A stretch of DNA of 5,531 nucleotides from Pseudomonadota bacterium (GCA_022705125.1 JAKJFB010000204.1:1-5531); one strand, 5' to 3'; shown: positions 1-5,522, numbered from the stretch's first letter. Notes: generated by a model from the letters alone, not told the origin. Numbers and translations: made by a program.

Positions 1-28
1 ACAGCGGCCGCGGATCAAATTCACGGTT

Positions 29-57
29 TTGCCTGCACCGCGGCACGCCGCTAGACT
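29..57 (+). promoter_or_regulatory. Putative sigma70-type promoter for the GNAT-C39/antiporter pair
   Basis: A -35-like TTGCCT (29-34) and a -10-like TAGACT (52-57) are separated by exactly 17 bases; each matches the consensus at four of six positions. The predicted transcription start would fall near 64, leaving a leader of about 26 bases that contains the Shine-Dalgarno AAGGGAG (76-82). No other gene is visible in the first 68 bases. The call rests on consensus matching alone in GC-rich DNA. Confidence 0.45.
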
Positions 58-75
58 GCGCGCAGTGAATGCCGC

Positions 76-82
76 AAGGGAG
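76..82 (+). promoter_or_regulatory. Shine-Dalgarno that decides the start of the GNAT-C39 gene
   Basis: AAGGGAG lies seven bases before the ATG at 90. An in-frame ATG at 69 lies upstream of this site and has no comparable sequence before it, so the ATG at 90 is the better start. Confidence 0.7.
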
Positions 83-89
83 CGACCGC

Positions 90-1262
90 ATGACAGCCGA
101 GGCGCCGGAGCATATACCCGTGCCGGCCACGCGTCCCGGTGCCGCTCCCCGGCTGCGCGAGGCAACGCTCGAGGACCTCGACGCACTGGTGCGTCTCGAA
201 GAGGAATCCTTCGACACCGACCGCATCAGCCGGCGCAGCTTCCGCCGCTTCCTGCACAACGACACCGACTTCCTGCTGGTCGCCGACATCGAGACCGGGC
301 TGGCCGGCTACGTCCTGCTGCTGAAGCACCGCGGCACCCGTCTCGCCCGCCTCTACTCGATCTGCGTCGATGCGTCCGCGCGCGGGCGCGGCATTGCCGA
401 GGCGCTGATGCGCGCCGGCGAGGAGGCCGTGCGCGAGCGCGGCTGCGCCTACCTGCGCCTCGAGGTGCGCCGCGACAACGAGCCCGCGATCCGGCTCTAC
501 CGCAAGCTGGGCTACCGCCTGTTCGGCACCATCCCGCACTACTACGAGGATGACCAGGAGGCGCTGCGCTTCGAGAAACGCATCCGCTTCTACAGCGGCG
601 CGCGCTCGGACCTGTTCGTCCCCTACTACGGCCAGACCACGCCGTTCACCTGCGGCCCGGCCTGCCTGCTGATGGCGATGCGCGCGATCGACCCGCAGGC
701 GCCTGTCGACCAGCGCGAGGAACTGCGGCTGTGGCGCGAGGCGACCACGATCTTCATGACCTCCGGGCACGGCGGCTGCGGGCCGCACGGGCTGGCGCTG
801 GCGGCGCAGCGGCGCGGCTTCAATGCCGAACTGTTCCTGAACGACGACCGCGTGCTGTTCATCGACGGCCTGCGCGACGAGCGCAAGCGCCAGGTGCTCG
901 GAGTGGTCCATGAGGACTACCACCAGCAGGTGCTCGCAGCCGGCATCCCGATCAGCTACCAGCCGCTCACGGTCGAGCAGATGGCGACCTGCCTCGCCAG
1001 GCGCATCGTGCCGGTCGTATTGATCAGCTCCTGGCGCCTCACGCGCGAGAAGGCGCCCCACTGGGTGGTGGTCGCGGCGATCGACAGCGACTTCGTCTAC
1101 ATCCACGACCCCGACATCAAGACCGAGCGCGGCGAGAGCGACACCGACAAGGCCCACGTCCCGATCGACCGTGCCGCGTTCACGCGCATGGCACGCTTCG
1201 GCCAGTCCTCGACCCGCGCCACGGTGCTGCTGAGCCCCGGGCGCAAGCGGCGCGGCGCATGA
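90..1262 (+). CDS. GNAT N-acetyltransferase / C39-like cysteine peptidase fusion protein
   Basis: A 390-residue, two-domain, apparently cytoplasmic protein with no signal peptide or membrane segment. Residues about 20-165 form a RimI-like GNAT domain. The acetyl-CoA loop is seen as R98-G-R-G101-I-A103 after the strand SICVD, followed by the usual RLYRKLGY segment (135-142). Residues about 174-385 form a C39-like, papain-fold peptidase domain. Q182 and C188 sit in a Q-x5-CGPA motif, H324 in HWVVV and D340 in HDPD, so the full catalytic set is present. The family is known from proteobacteria as a GNAT/peptidase C39 fusion, which I recall often lying near RimK-type ATP-grasp ligases; any such neighbour would be outside this window. 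Substrates of both domains are unknown. An in-frame ATG at 69 would add seven residues, but the Shine-Dalgarno favours 90. The antiporter gene follows after 22 bases and is probably co-transcribed. Confidence 0.93.
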   Translation: MTAEAPEHIPVPATRPGAAPRLREATLEDLDALVRLEEESFDTDRISRRSFRRFLHNDTDFLLVADIETGLAGYVLLLKHRGTRLARLYSICVDASARGRGIAEALMRAGEEAVRERGCAYLRLEVRRDNEPAIRLYRKLGYRLFGTIPHYYEDDQEALRFEKRIRFYSGARSDLFVPYYGQTTPFTCGPACLLMAMRAIDPQAPVDQREELRLWREATTIFMTSGHGGCGPHGLALAAQRRGFNAELFLNDDRVLFIDGLRDERKRQVLGVVHEDYHQQVLAAGIPISYQPLTVEQMATCLARRIVPVVLISSWRLTREKAPHWVVVAAIDSDFVYIHDPDIKTERGESDTDKAHVPIDRAAFTRMARFGQSSTRATVLLSPGRKRRGA

Positions 1263-1284
1263 GGCCGCGGCGAAGAACCCGCTG

Positions 1285-2955
1285 ATGCACCCCGACTTCC
1301 TGCTGCAGACGCTGGTCCTGCTCGGCGCCATCGTGATCGTGGTGCCGCTGCTCACCCGGCTCGGGCTCGGCTCCGTGCCCGGTTACCTGGTCGCGGGCCT
1401 GATCGTGGGGCCGCCGCTGCTCGGCTGGGTCGCCGAGTACGAGCTGATCGGCAAGGTGGCGGAATTCGGCGTGGTGTTCCTGCTGTTCTCGATCGGCATC
1501 GAGCTGCGCCCGGCCCGCCTCTGGGTGATGCGTCGCCTGGTCTTCGGGCTCGGCAGCGGCCAGCTGCTGCTGTGCGCCGTGGCCATCGCCGTCCTGCTGT
1601 CGTGGGGCGGCATGGCGCTGCCGGCCGCGACCGTGACCGCGCTCGCGCTGGCGCTCTCCTCGACCGCGATAGTGGTGCAGCTGCTCTCCGAGCGCGGCGA
1701 GCTCTCCAGCCAGCGCGGGCGCGTCACCTTCGCGGTGTTGTTGCTGCAGGACGTGGCCGTGGCCCCGCTGCTCATGCTGGTCTACCTGCTGGGCAGGGGT
1801 GGCACCGAGGCGGCGTTTTCACCCGCCGGCGTGCTCGAGGGGCTCGCAATGCTTGCCGCCGTGCTGCTGCTCGGTCGCCTGGTGTGGCGGCGCGTGCTGC
1901 CGTTCCTCGCCGCGCAGCGCAACGCCGACACCCTGGTCGCAGTGGCGCTGCTGCTGGTGCTGAGCGCGGCGTGGCTGATGGAGCACGCCGGCATGTCGCT
2001 CGCGATGGGGGCCTTTCTCGCCGGGGTGCTGCTCGCGGACTCGCCGTTCCGTCACCAGGTGGTCGCCGACATCCAGCCCTTTCGCGGCATCCTGCTCGGG
2101 CTGTTCTTCATGACCGTGGGCATGTCCATCGAGCGCCAGGCCGTGCTCGAGCACGGGCTGATGCTGCTCGCGATCGCGCTGGCGCTGATGGCCGTCAAGA
2201 CCCTGGTCACCTTCGGCGTCATGAGGACGTTCAGGATCCCTGCCGGCGAGGCGCTGCATGGCGCGCTGCTGCTGTCGCAGACCGGGGAATTCGCCCTGAT
2301 CCTGTTCGCGTTGGCCGCGGGCGAGAACCTCATCAGCGCCGCCGAGCGCCAGATGCTCTACCAGGTGGTGGTTTTCAGCATGCTGCTCACACCGCTGGCG
2401 GACCTGCTCGGGCGGCGCCTCGCGGGAGCAATGCCGCGCACGGCCCAGGCCAGCCACGCCCCGAACGCCGCCGATCACGAGGCCGCGCACGGCCAGGTGA
2501 TCATCTGCGGCTTCGGGCGCGTGGGCCACCAGGTCGCGCGGCTGCTGGATGCGGCGGGCCAGCGCTGGATTGCTACCGATCTCGACAGCGAGGCGATCGA
2601 GCAGGCGCGCCAGCGCGGACAGCAGGTGTTCTACGGCGATTGCAGCCGCGCGGAAATCCTGCGCGCGCTCGGCGTGGACCGTGCCGCGCTGGTGCTGATC
2701 ACGCTGAACGACGCCGGCGCGACCGAGCGCGCCCTGATCGCAATCCGCCAGCTGGTGCCGCAGGCGCGCGTGATCGCGCGCGCCCACGACCCCGCGCAGG
2801 CGCACACGCTGCGCGCGCACGGCGTGCTGCGCGCGGTGCCGGAGACCATCGAGTACAGCCTGCAATTCGGCCTCGCGGCCTTGAGCGAACTGGGCGTGGA
2901 TGCCGGCAGGAACTGGAGGACGCGCTGCGTGCCGACGAATACACCCGCCTGCTGA
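1285..2955 (+). CDS. KefB/KefC-type CPA2 monovalent cation:proton antiporter (C-terminus frameshifted)
   Basis: An inner-membrane antiporter expected to exchange K+ or Na+ for H+. Residues about 5-385 hold some 12-13 hydrophobic segments with CPA2 landmarks: LALSSTAIVVQLL, a buried Asp in QD156-VAVAP, GAFLAGVLLAD (242-252) and GLFFMTVGMSIE (272-283). Residues about 402-520 are a TrkA-N/RCK nucleotide-binding domain with G409-F-G411-R-V-G414 and an acidic residue (D432) at the end of the second strand. E. coli KefB and KefC are about 600 residues; this reads as 556. The last 16 residues, after A540, look out of frame: a one-base indel near 2903 would give 563 residues ending at 2975. The start follows the family N-terminus; its Shine-Dalgarno (GAAGAA, 1272-1277) is weak. 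No KefF- or KefG-like ancillary oxidoreductase is present. Family assignment is firm; ion specificity and glutathione gating are not shown. Confidence 0.92.
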   Translation: MHPDFLLQTLVLLGAIVIVVPLLTRLGLGSVPGYLVAGLIVGPPLLGWVAEYELIGKVAEFGVVFLLFSIGIELRPARLWVMRRLVFGLGSGQLLLCAVAIAVLLSWGGMALPAATVTALALALSSTAIVVQLLSERGELSSQRGRVTFAVLLLQDVAVAPLLMLVYLLGRGGTEAAFSPAGVLEGLAMLAAVLLLGRLVWRRVLPFLAAQRNADTLVAVALLLVLSAAWLMEHAGMSLAMGAFLAGVLLADSPFRHQVVADIQPFRGILLGLFFMTVGMSIERQAVLEHGLMLLAIALALMAVKTLVTFGVMRTFRIPAGEALHGALLLSQTGEFALILFALAAGENLISAAERQMLYQVVVFSMLLTPLADLLGRRLAGAMPRTAQASHAPNAADHEAAHGQVIICGFGRVGHQVARLLDAAGQRWIATDLDSEAIEQARQRGQQVFYGDCSRAEILRALGVDRAALVLITLNDAGATERALIAIRQLVPQARVIARAHDPAQAHTLRAHGVLRAVPETIEYSLQFGLAALSELGVDAGRNWRTRCVPTNTPAC

Positions 2956-2975
2956 GCGACCCGCCCTCGCAGTGA
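2902..2975 (+). other. Frameshifted 3' end of the antiporter gene
   Basis: In the annotated frame, codons from 2905 give a short, Trp/Arg/Cys-containing tail unlike the family. The next frame over this stretch gives RQELEDALRADEYTRLL followed by SDPPSQ and a TGA at 2973-2975, an acidic amphipathic tail that joins smoothly to ELGVDA. Adding one C to the CC at 2903-2904 would fuse the two readings. Either the sequence lost a base in a short C run, or the gene has a genuine frameshift affecting only its last residues. Confidence 0.75.
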
Positions 2976-3082
2976 GGAGCACCTCGCCGTGCAGAGCCTC
3001 GATCTGCGCGGCCGCGAAGCCGGCATGCCGGCGCCCCGGGAGGCCGCGCGGCAAACCGCGGGCCTGCGTTACGAGCGGACAA
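2976..3082. other. Convergent intergenic region with small GC hairpins, no classical terminator
   Basis: This 107-base gap lies between the 3' ends of the antiporter and isomerase genes. It contains a 14-base perfect palindrome, GCCGGCATGCCGGC (3019-3032), and a five-pair hairpin, CGCGG-CAAA-CCGCG (3047-3060). Neither is followed by a run of T on either strand, so intrinsic termination is not supported. The hairpins might slow polymerase or protect 3' ends. A GTG reading frame with a ribosome binding site also starts here at 2989, but I do not call it a gene. Confidence 0.4.
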
Positions 3083-3565
3083 TCAATGGTGATGCCCGCC
3101 CGCGCCGTGCGCGTGGCCGTGGGCAATCTCCTCCTCGCTCGCCGCGCGCACCTCCAGCACCTCGATCTCGAAGCCGAGCGTGCGTCCGGCGAGCGGATGG
3201 TTGGTGTCTACGTCGGCATTGAACTTGCCGACCTTCAGCACCGTGACCTGGCGTGCGCCGTGCTCGGTCTCCACCGCGACCACCATGCCCGGGCGCAGCC
3301 GGCCCTGCGCGTGCAGGTGCTTCAGCGGTACCCGCTGGATCGAGTCGGCGCGGCGCACGCCGTAGGCCTGCTCCGGTTCCAGCGTGACCGAGAGCGTATC
3401 CCCGGCCGCGTGGCCCGCGAGTTGCTGCTCGAGCGCCGGCAGGATGTTGCCGTGCCCGTGCAGGTAGACGACCGGTTCGCCGTTACGCGAGTTCTCGATC
3501 TCGGCGCCGTCCTCGGCGCGCAGGGTGTAGTGGAAGCTGGCGACGGTTCCGCTGGCGATCTGCAT
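3083..3565 (-). CDS. SlyD-like FKBP-type peptidyl-prolyl cis-trans isomerase
   Basis: A 160-residue cytoplasmic prolyl isomerase and chaperone of the SlyD class. The FKBP half is residues about 1-70, with YLHGHGNILPALEQQLAG (34-51) followed by GD and a QAYG motif (66-69). The insert-in-flap chaperone domain spans about 71-125, with QRVP (77-80) at its entry and N122-H-P-LAG at its exit. The last FKBP strand is FEIEVLEVR (132-140). The tail AHGHAHGAGGHHH (148-160) carries six His in twelve residues, suggesting Ni(II) or other metal binding as in SlyD, but it is much shorter than the E. coli tail and has no Cys. The start at 3565 has GGAG (3577-3574) eight bases upstream; the frame stays open further upstream but runs through the 80-base gap into the rlmM region. 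In E. coli, slyD lies close to kefB; here the two are neighbours but convergent. A role in hydrogenase or urease maturation is inference only. Confidence 0.94.
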   Translation of the reverse strand: MQIASGTVASFHYTLRAEDGAEIENSRNGEPVVYLHGHGNILPALEQQLAGHAAGDTLSVTLEPEQAYGVRRADSIQRVPLKHLHAQGRLRPGMVVAVETEHGARQVTVLKVGKFNADVDTNHPLAGRTLGFEIEVLEVRAASEEEIAHGHAHGAGGHHH

Positions 3566-3580
3566 GGTCCTGGCTCCGCG

Positions 3581-3611
3581 AAAAAAGGGCGCAAGTATCG
3601 GCCACGCGCCC
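3581..3611 (-). terminator. Intrinsic terminator after rlmM
   Basis: On the - strand a six-pair all-GC stem, GGGCGC (3611-3606) with GCGCCC (3592-3587), encloses a 13-base loop and is followed at once by six T (3586-3581). It begins 34 bases after the rlmM stop codon. The loop is longer than usual, but stem plus T-run fits a Rho-independent terminator. It overlaps the predicted promoter of the isomerase gene. Confidence 0.6.
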
Positions 3612-3622
3612 GCCTGGCGCAA
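3594..3622 (-). promoter_or_regulatory. Putative promoter of the SlyD-like gene
   Basis: On the - strand TTGCGC (3622-3617) and GATACT (3599-3594) are spaced by 17 bases. The -10 matches four of six consensus positions and the -35 three of six. Transcription would start near 3587, giving a leader of about 22 bases that begins at the T-run of the rlmM terminator. The -10 box lies in the terminator loop. A 10-base palindrome, GCAACGTTGC (3628-3637), lies just upstream of the -35. Confidence 0.45.
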
Positions 3623-3645
3623 CGCACGCAACGTTGCACGCGCGC

Positions 3646-4704
3646 TCAGATCCGGCGCAGCCAGACCGTGATCTCCTCGCGGTCGTGGTAGAGCTGGCGC
3701 GCCGTGCAGGCAACGCGGCCACCGCCGTCCTCCAGTTCCGCGACGATGCGCGCGAGCATCAGCGCGGCGTCGCGGTAGCGCTGCTTCATCGGCAGCTTGA
3801 GGTTGAATATCGCCTGGCGGCACCAGCCGTTCAGGAACCAGCGCTCGATCAGCTCCGCCACCCGCGCCGGCTTGTCGACGATATCGCAGACCAGCCAGTC
3901 GACCGGATGCGCGGGGCGAAACGGGAAGGCGTCCTGCGCGAGGTGACGCACCGCGCCCGCGTGCTGCGCCTGCGGGCTGAGCGCGCCGCGATCGACCGCG
4001 GTCACCGCGAGCCCGCGCCGTGCCAGTATCCAGGTCCAGCCGCCGGGCGCCGCACCGAGGTCCACCGCGCTCATGCCGCTGCGCAGCAGACGCTCGGCCT
4101 CGTCACCCAGAAAATACAGCAATGCCTCTTCCAGCTTGGCCGCCGAGCGGCTGGGCGCCCCCGGCAGGCGCAGGCGCGGGATACCCATCGACCAGCGCGC
4201 CCCGTTGGCCACGGGCGAGACCCCGACGAATGCCTTGCTGCCCGAGAGGAACAGCACGTGCAGGCGCATGGTCGCGCGCCTTGCCAGCAGTTGCTCTGAG
4301 CCGAGCGCTCCCTCGAGGCGCGCCTGCAGCCGGGTGCACAGCTTGCCGACCGAGCGCCCCTCCTCCGTATCGACATGCTGCAGCCAGCAGTCCGCGAACG
4401 GCCCGAGCGCGCGCGCTGCCGCCAGCAGCGGCGCGATGCGATCGCCGACCGGCAGGTCCTCGAGCACCCGGCCCGCGAGCCAGTCGCGCGCGAAGACCAG
4501 TTCATCGAAGCGGATCCCGGCCAGCGCGCTGCGCGCGTCCCAGTCCCCGCCCGAGCGCACCTCCACCAGCCCGGTGCCCGCCTCGGCGCGACACCACGCC
4601 GCGACGCCCGTGCGGGCAAGACTGTCGATGATCTCCGCGCTGCAGTCCTTCTCGAAGCCGGGACGGCACAGCAGCACCAGGGTATCGGGCACGGATTCGC
4701 TCAT
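3646..4704 (-). CDS. rlmM: 23S rRNA (cytidine-2498-2'-O)-methyltransferase RlmM
   Basis: A 352-residue SAM-dependent enzyme that methylates the 2'-hydroxyl of C2498 in the peptidyl-transferase region of 23S rRNA; E. coli RlmM is 366 residues. The N-terminal part, starting with the family signature CRPGFEKDCSAEI (13-25), is the RNA-binding THUMP-containing region. The C-terminal part is a Rossmann-fold methyltransferase with VDLGAAPGGWTW (214-225) as the SAM loop. The K-D-K-E catalytic set of 2'-O-methyltransferases is visible: K190 in PSRSAAKLEEA, D274 in VCDIVDKP, K303 in NLKLPMKQRY, and E343 or E344 in REEITVWLRRI. The frame stays open upstream to 4992, but the family N-terminus fixes the start at 4704. 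No Shine-Dalgarno precedes it: the eight bases before ATG on the coding strand are CCTCCCCC. Translation may be leaderless or depend on another signal. The hydrolase gene lies 91 bases upstream and the isomerase gene 80 bases downstream. Confidence 0.96.
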   Translation of the reverse strand: MSESVPDTLVLLCRPGFEKDCSAEIIDSLARTGVAAWCRAEAGTGLVEVRSGGDWDARSALAGIRFDELVFARDWLAGRVLEDLPVGDRIAPLLAAARALGPFADCWLQHVDTEEGRSVGKLCTRLQARLEGALGSEQLLARRATMRLHVLFLSGSKAFVGVSPVANGARWSMGIPRLRLPGAPSRSAAKLEEALLYFLGDEAERLLRSGMSAVDLGAAPGGWTWILARRGLAVTAVDRGALSPQAQHAGAVRHLAQDAFPFRPAHPVDWLVCDIVDKPARVAELIERWFLNGWCRQAIFNLKLPMKQRYRDAALMLARIVAELEDGGGRVACTARQLYHDREEITVWLRRI

Positions 4705-4712
4705 GGGGGAGG

Positions 4713-4718
4713 ATGATA
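4713..4718 (-). promoter_or_regulatory. Possible -10 element for a leaderless rlmM transcript
   Basis: TATCAT on the - strand (4718-4713) matches five of six -10 positions and ends eight bases before the rlmM ATG, so transcription from it would begin at or next to the start codon. I see no good -35 box at 16-18 bases upstream. The absence of a Shine-Dalgarno makes the idea more attractive but does not prove it. Confidence 0.3.
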
Positions 4719-4735
4719 ACCGCAGCGCCACGCAC

Positions 4736-4753
4736 GTCCGCTTACAGGCGGAC
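4736..4753. repeat. Hairpin C of three 18-base inverted repeats
   Basis: GTCCGC (4736-4741), a six-base centre, then GCGGAC (4748-4753): a perfect six-pair stem. It lies in the hydrolase-rlmM gap and has the same outer arms as the hairpin at 4767-4784. Confidence 0.7.
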
Positions 4754-4766
4754 AAAATAGACGCGG

Positions 4767-4784
4767 GTCCGCATTCATGCGGAC
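4767..4784. repeat. Hairpin B of three 18-base inverted repeats
   Basis: GTCCGCAT (4767-4774), TC, then ATGCGGAC (4777-4784). In RNA this folds as seven pairs with a four-base loop. It starts 12 bases after the hydrolase stop codon in the direction of transcription. No T-run follows directly, though TATTTT occurs in the spacer towards hairpin C, so it is at best an atypical terminator. Confidence 0.7.
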
Positions 4785-4795
4785 TCTTGCCGGTC

Positions 4796-5473
4796 TCAAT
4801 GTCCGGCCGAAGCCGGACCCACGGCTTGCAGGTACGGGCGCAGCAATTCGCGCCAGTGACGGTAGCCCGCGCCGCTGAGGTGCAGCTCGTCGAAGGTGAG
4901 CTCGTCGCGCAGCGAGCCGTCGGGCGCGAGGAAGGCCGGATAGAGATCGATGAAGCCGACTCCCGCCTCGCGGCAGATGCCGCGCAGCGCATCGTTGTAG
5001 CTTTCGACGCGTTCGCGATAGGTCCCCGCGCGCGGCAGCAGGCTCTGCACGAAGACCCGCGTATCCGGCGACTCGCGGCGGATGCGCTCGAGAATCTCGC
5101 GCTGGCGCGCGAGGCTCGGCGCCGGATCGAGCGACGGGGCCAGCTCGTTGGTGCCGATCAGCAGGAACACCGCCGCGGGCCGCGATGCGGTGACCGTATC
5201 GAGCCGTGCGAGCACGCCGGCCGTGGTGTCGCCGCTGATACCGCGGTCACGCACCGGCAGGTCCGGGAACAGCTCGCTCCACTCCGCGCCCTCGGTGATG
5301 CTGTCGCCGAGGAACACGATGTCACCGGCACCCAGCGGCGTCGCCGCGAACAGGTCCATGCGCAGGCGGTAGTAAGCGTCGGGCGAGAAGGCGTCCGCGC
5401 AGCCCTCGCGCGGCGTGGCGGCGAAGCAGGCAACGCCGAGGGCCAATACGACAACCAGCCGGATCGAGCGCAT
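4796..5473 (-). CDS. Secreted GDSL/SGNH-family hydrolase (lipase/esterase type)
   Basis: A 225-residue protein with an N-terminal export signal: Arg residues at 2 and 5, a hydrophobic core to about 19, and A26-D-A28 as a likely signal peptidase I site. C16 is a poor lipobox match (GVAC), so a lipoprotein is less likely. The SGNH blocks are complete: block I FLGDSITEG with nucleophile S58; block II RGISGDTT with G78; block III LLIGTNE with N109; block V D195-E-L-H198 completing the Ser-Asp-His triad. The family hydrolyses acyl or acetyl esters of lipids, carbohydrates or thioesters, and the substrate cannot be read from the sequence. The motifs most resemble the platelet-activating-factor acetylhydrolase-like branch. 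The start at 5473 has a full AGGAGG (5485-5480) six bases upstream. It is probably exported to the periplasm or beyond. The last codons contain a strong hairpin, and rlmM follows 91 bases downstream on the same strand. Confidence 0.93.
   Translation of the reverse strand: MRSIRLVVVLALGVACFAATPREGCADAFSPDAYYRLRMDLFAATPLGAGDIVFLGDSITEGAEWSELFPDLPVRDRGISGDTTAGVLARLDTVTASRPAAVFLLIGTNELAPSLDPAPSLARQREILERIRRESPDTRVFVQSLLPRAGTYRERVESYNDALRGICREAGVGFIDLYPAFLAPDGSLRDELTFDELHLSGAGYRHWRELLRPYLQAVGPASAGH
4801..4818 (-). repeat. Hairpin A of three 18-base inverted repeats, with a cUUCGg tetraloop
   Basis: On the - strand GTCCGGC-TTCG-GCCGGAC makes a seven-pair stem capped by the extra-stable C(UUCG)G tetraloop. 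It falls inside the last codons of the hydrolase gene, encoding part of GPASAGH just before the stop at 4798-4796. It could block 3' exonucleases or pause polymerase at the end of the gene. Confidence 0.7.
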
Positions 5474-5522
5474 GCGCCACCTCCTCGGTGTGTCTGTCTA
5501 CGTGCTGCGCGAATGGTGGCGC
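5474..5522 (-). promoter_or_regulatory. Hydrolase leader with strong Shine-Dalgarno and a stem that could cover it
   Basis: The leader carries AGGAGG (5485-5480) six bases before the ATG. An eight-base perfect inverted repeat pairs GCGCCACC (5522-5515, - strand) with GGTGGCGC (5481-5474), enclosing 33 bases. If the transcript includes both arms, the stem would cover the last two G of the Shine-Dalgarno and the whole spacer to the start codon. Such repeats are not rare in GC-rich DNA, and the window ends before any promoter can be judged. Confidence 0.35.

Noticed and set aside
51..1355. A 434-codon open frame on the - strand opposite the GNAT-C39 gene
   Set aside because: It is antisense to a gene with clear domains and catalytic residues, its composition is low-complexity (Ala, Val, Gly, Arg, Asp), and it has no recognisable motif. 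Long antisense frames are expected in GC-rich coding DNA.
1572..2975. A 467-codon + strand frame inside the antiporter gene
   Set aside because: It is an Arg/Ala/Gly-rich shadow frame for most of its length. Only its last 23 codons look real, and they are explained as the frameshifted end of the antiporter.
1819..3126. A 435-codon - strand frame opposite the antiporter
   Set aside because: It is antisense to a conserved membrane protein, rich in His, Gln, Arg and Ala, with no domain seen.
3566..3823. An upstream extension of the isomerase to a start at 3823
   Set aside because: It would overlap rlmM and the terminator. The FKBP family N-terminus and a GGAG site place the start at 3565.
3634..4299. 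A + strand frame opposite rlmM
   Set aside because: It is antisense to a complete, motif-bearing methyltransferase and has no signal of its own.
4767..4784. A classical Rho-independent terminator for the hydrolase gene
   Set aside because: The stem is good but no T-run follows it; the nearest is TATTTT about ten bases later, too far for the standard model.
4736..4818. A CRISPR array made of the three repeated hairpins
   Set aside because: The repeats are 18-base palindromes with different centres and very short spacers (13 and 16 bases), and one lies inside a gene; there are no cas genes.
4705..4992. An upstream extension of RlmM to a start at 4992
   Set aside because: The added residues run through the hairpin region and into the hydrolase gene in another frame; RlmM proteins begin just before the CRPGFEK signature.
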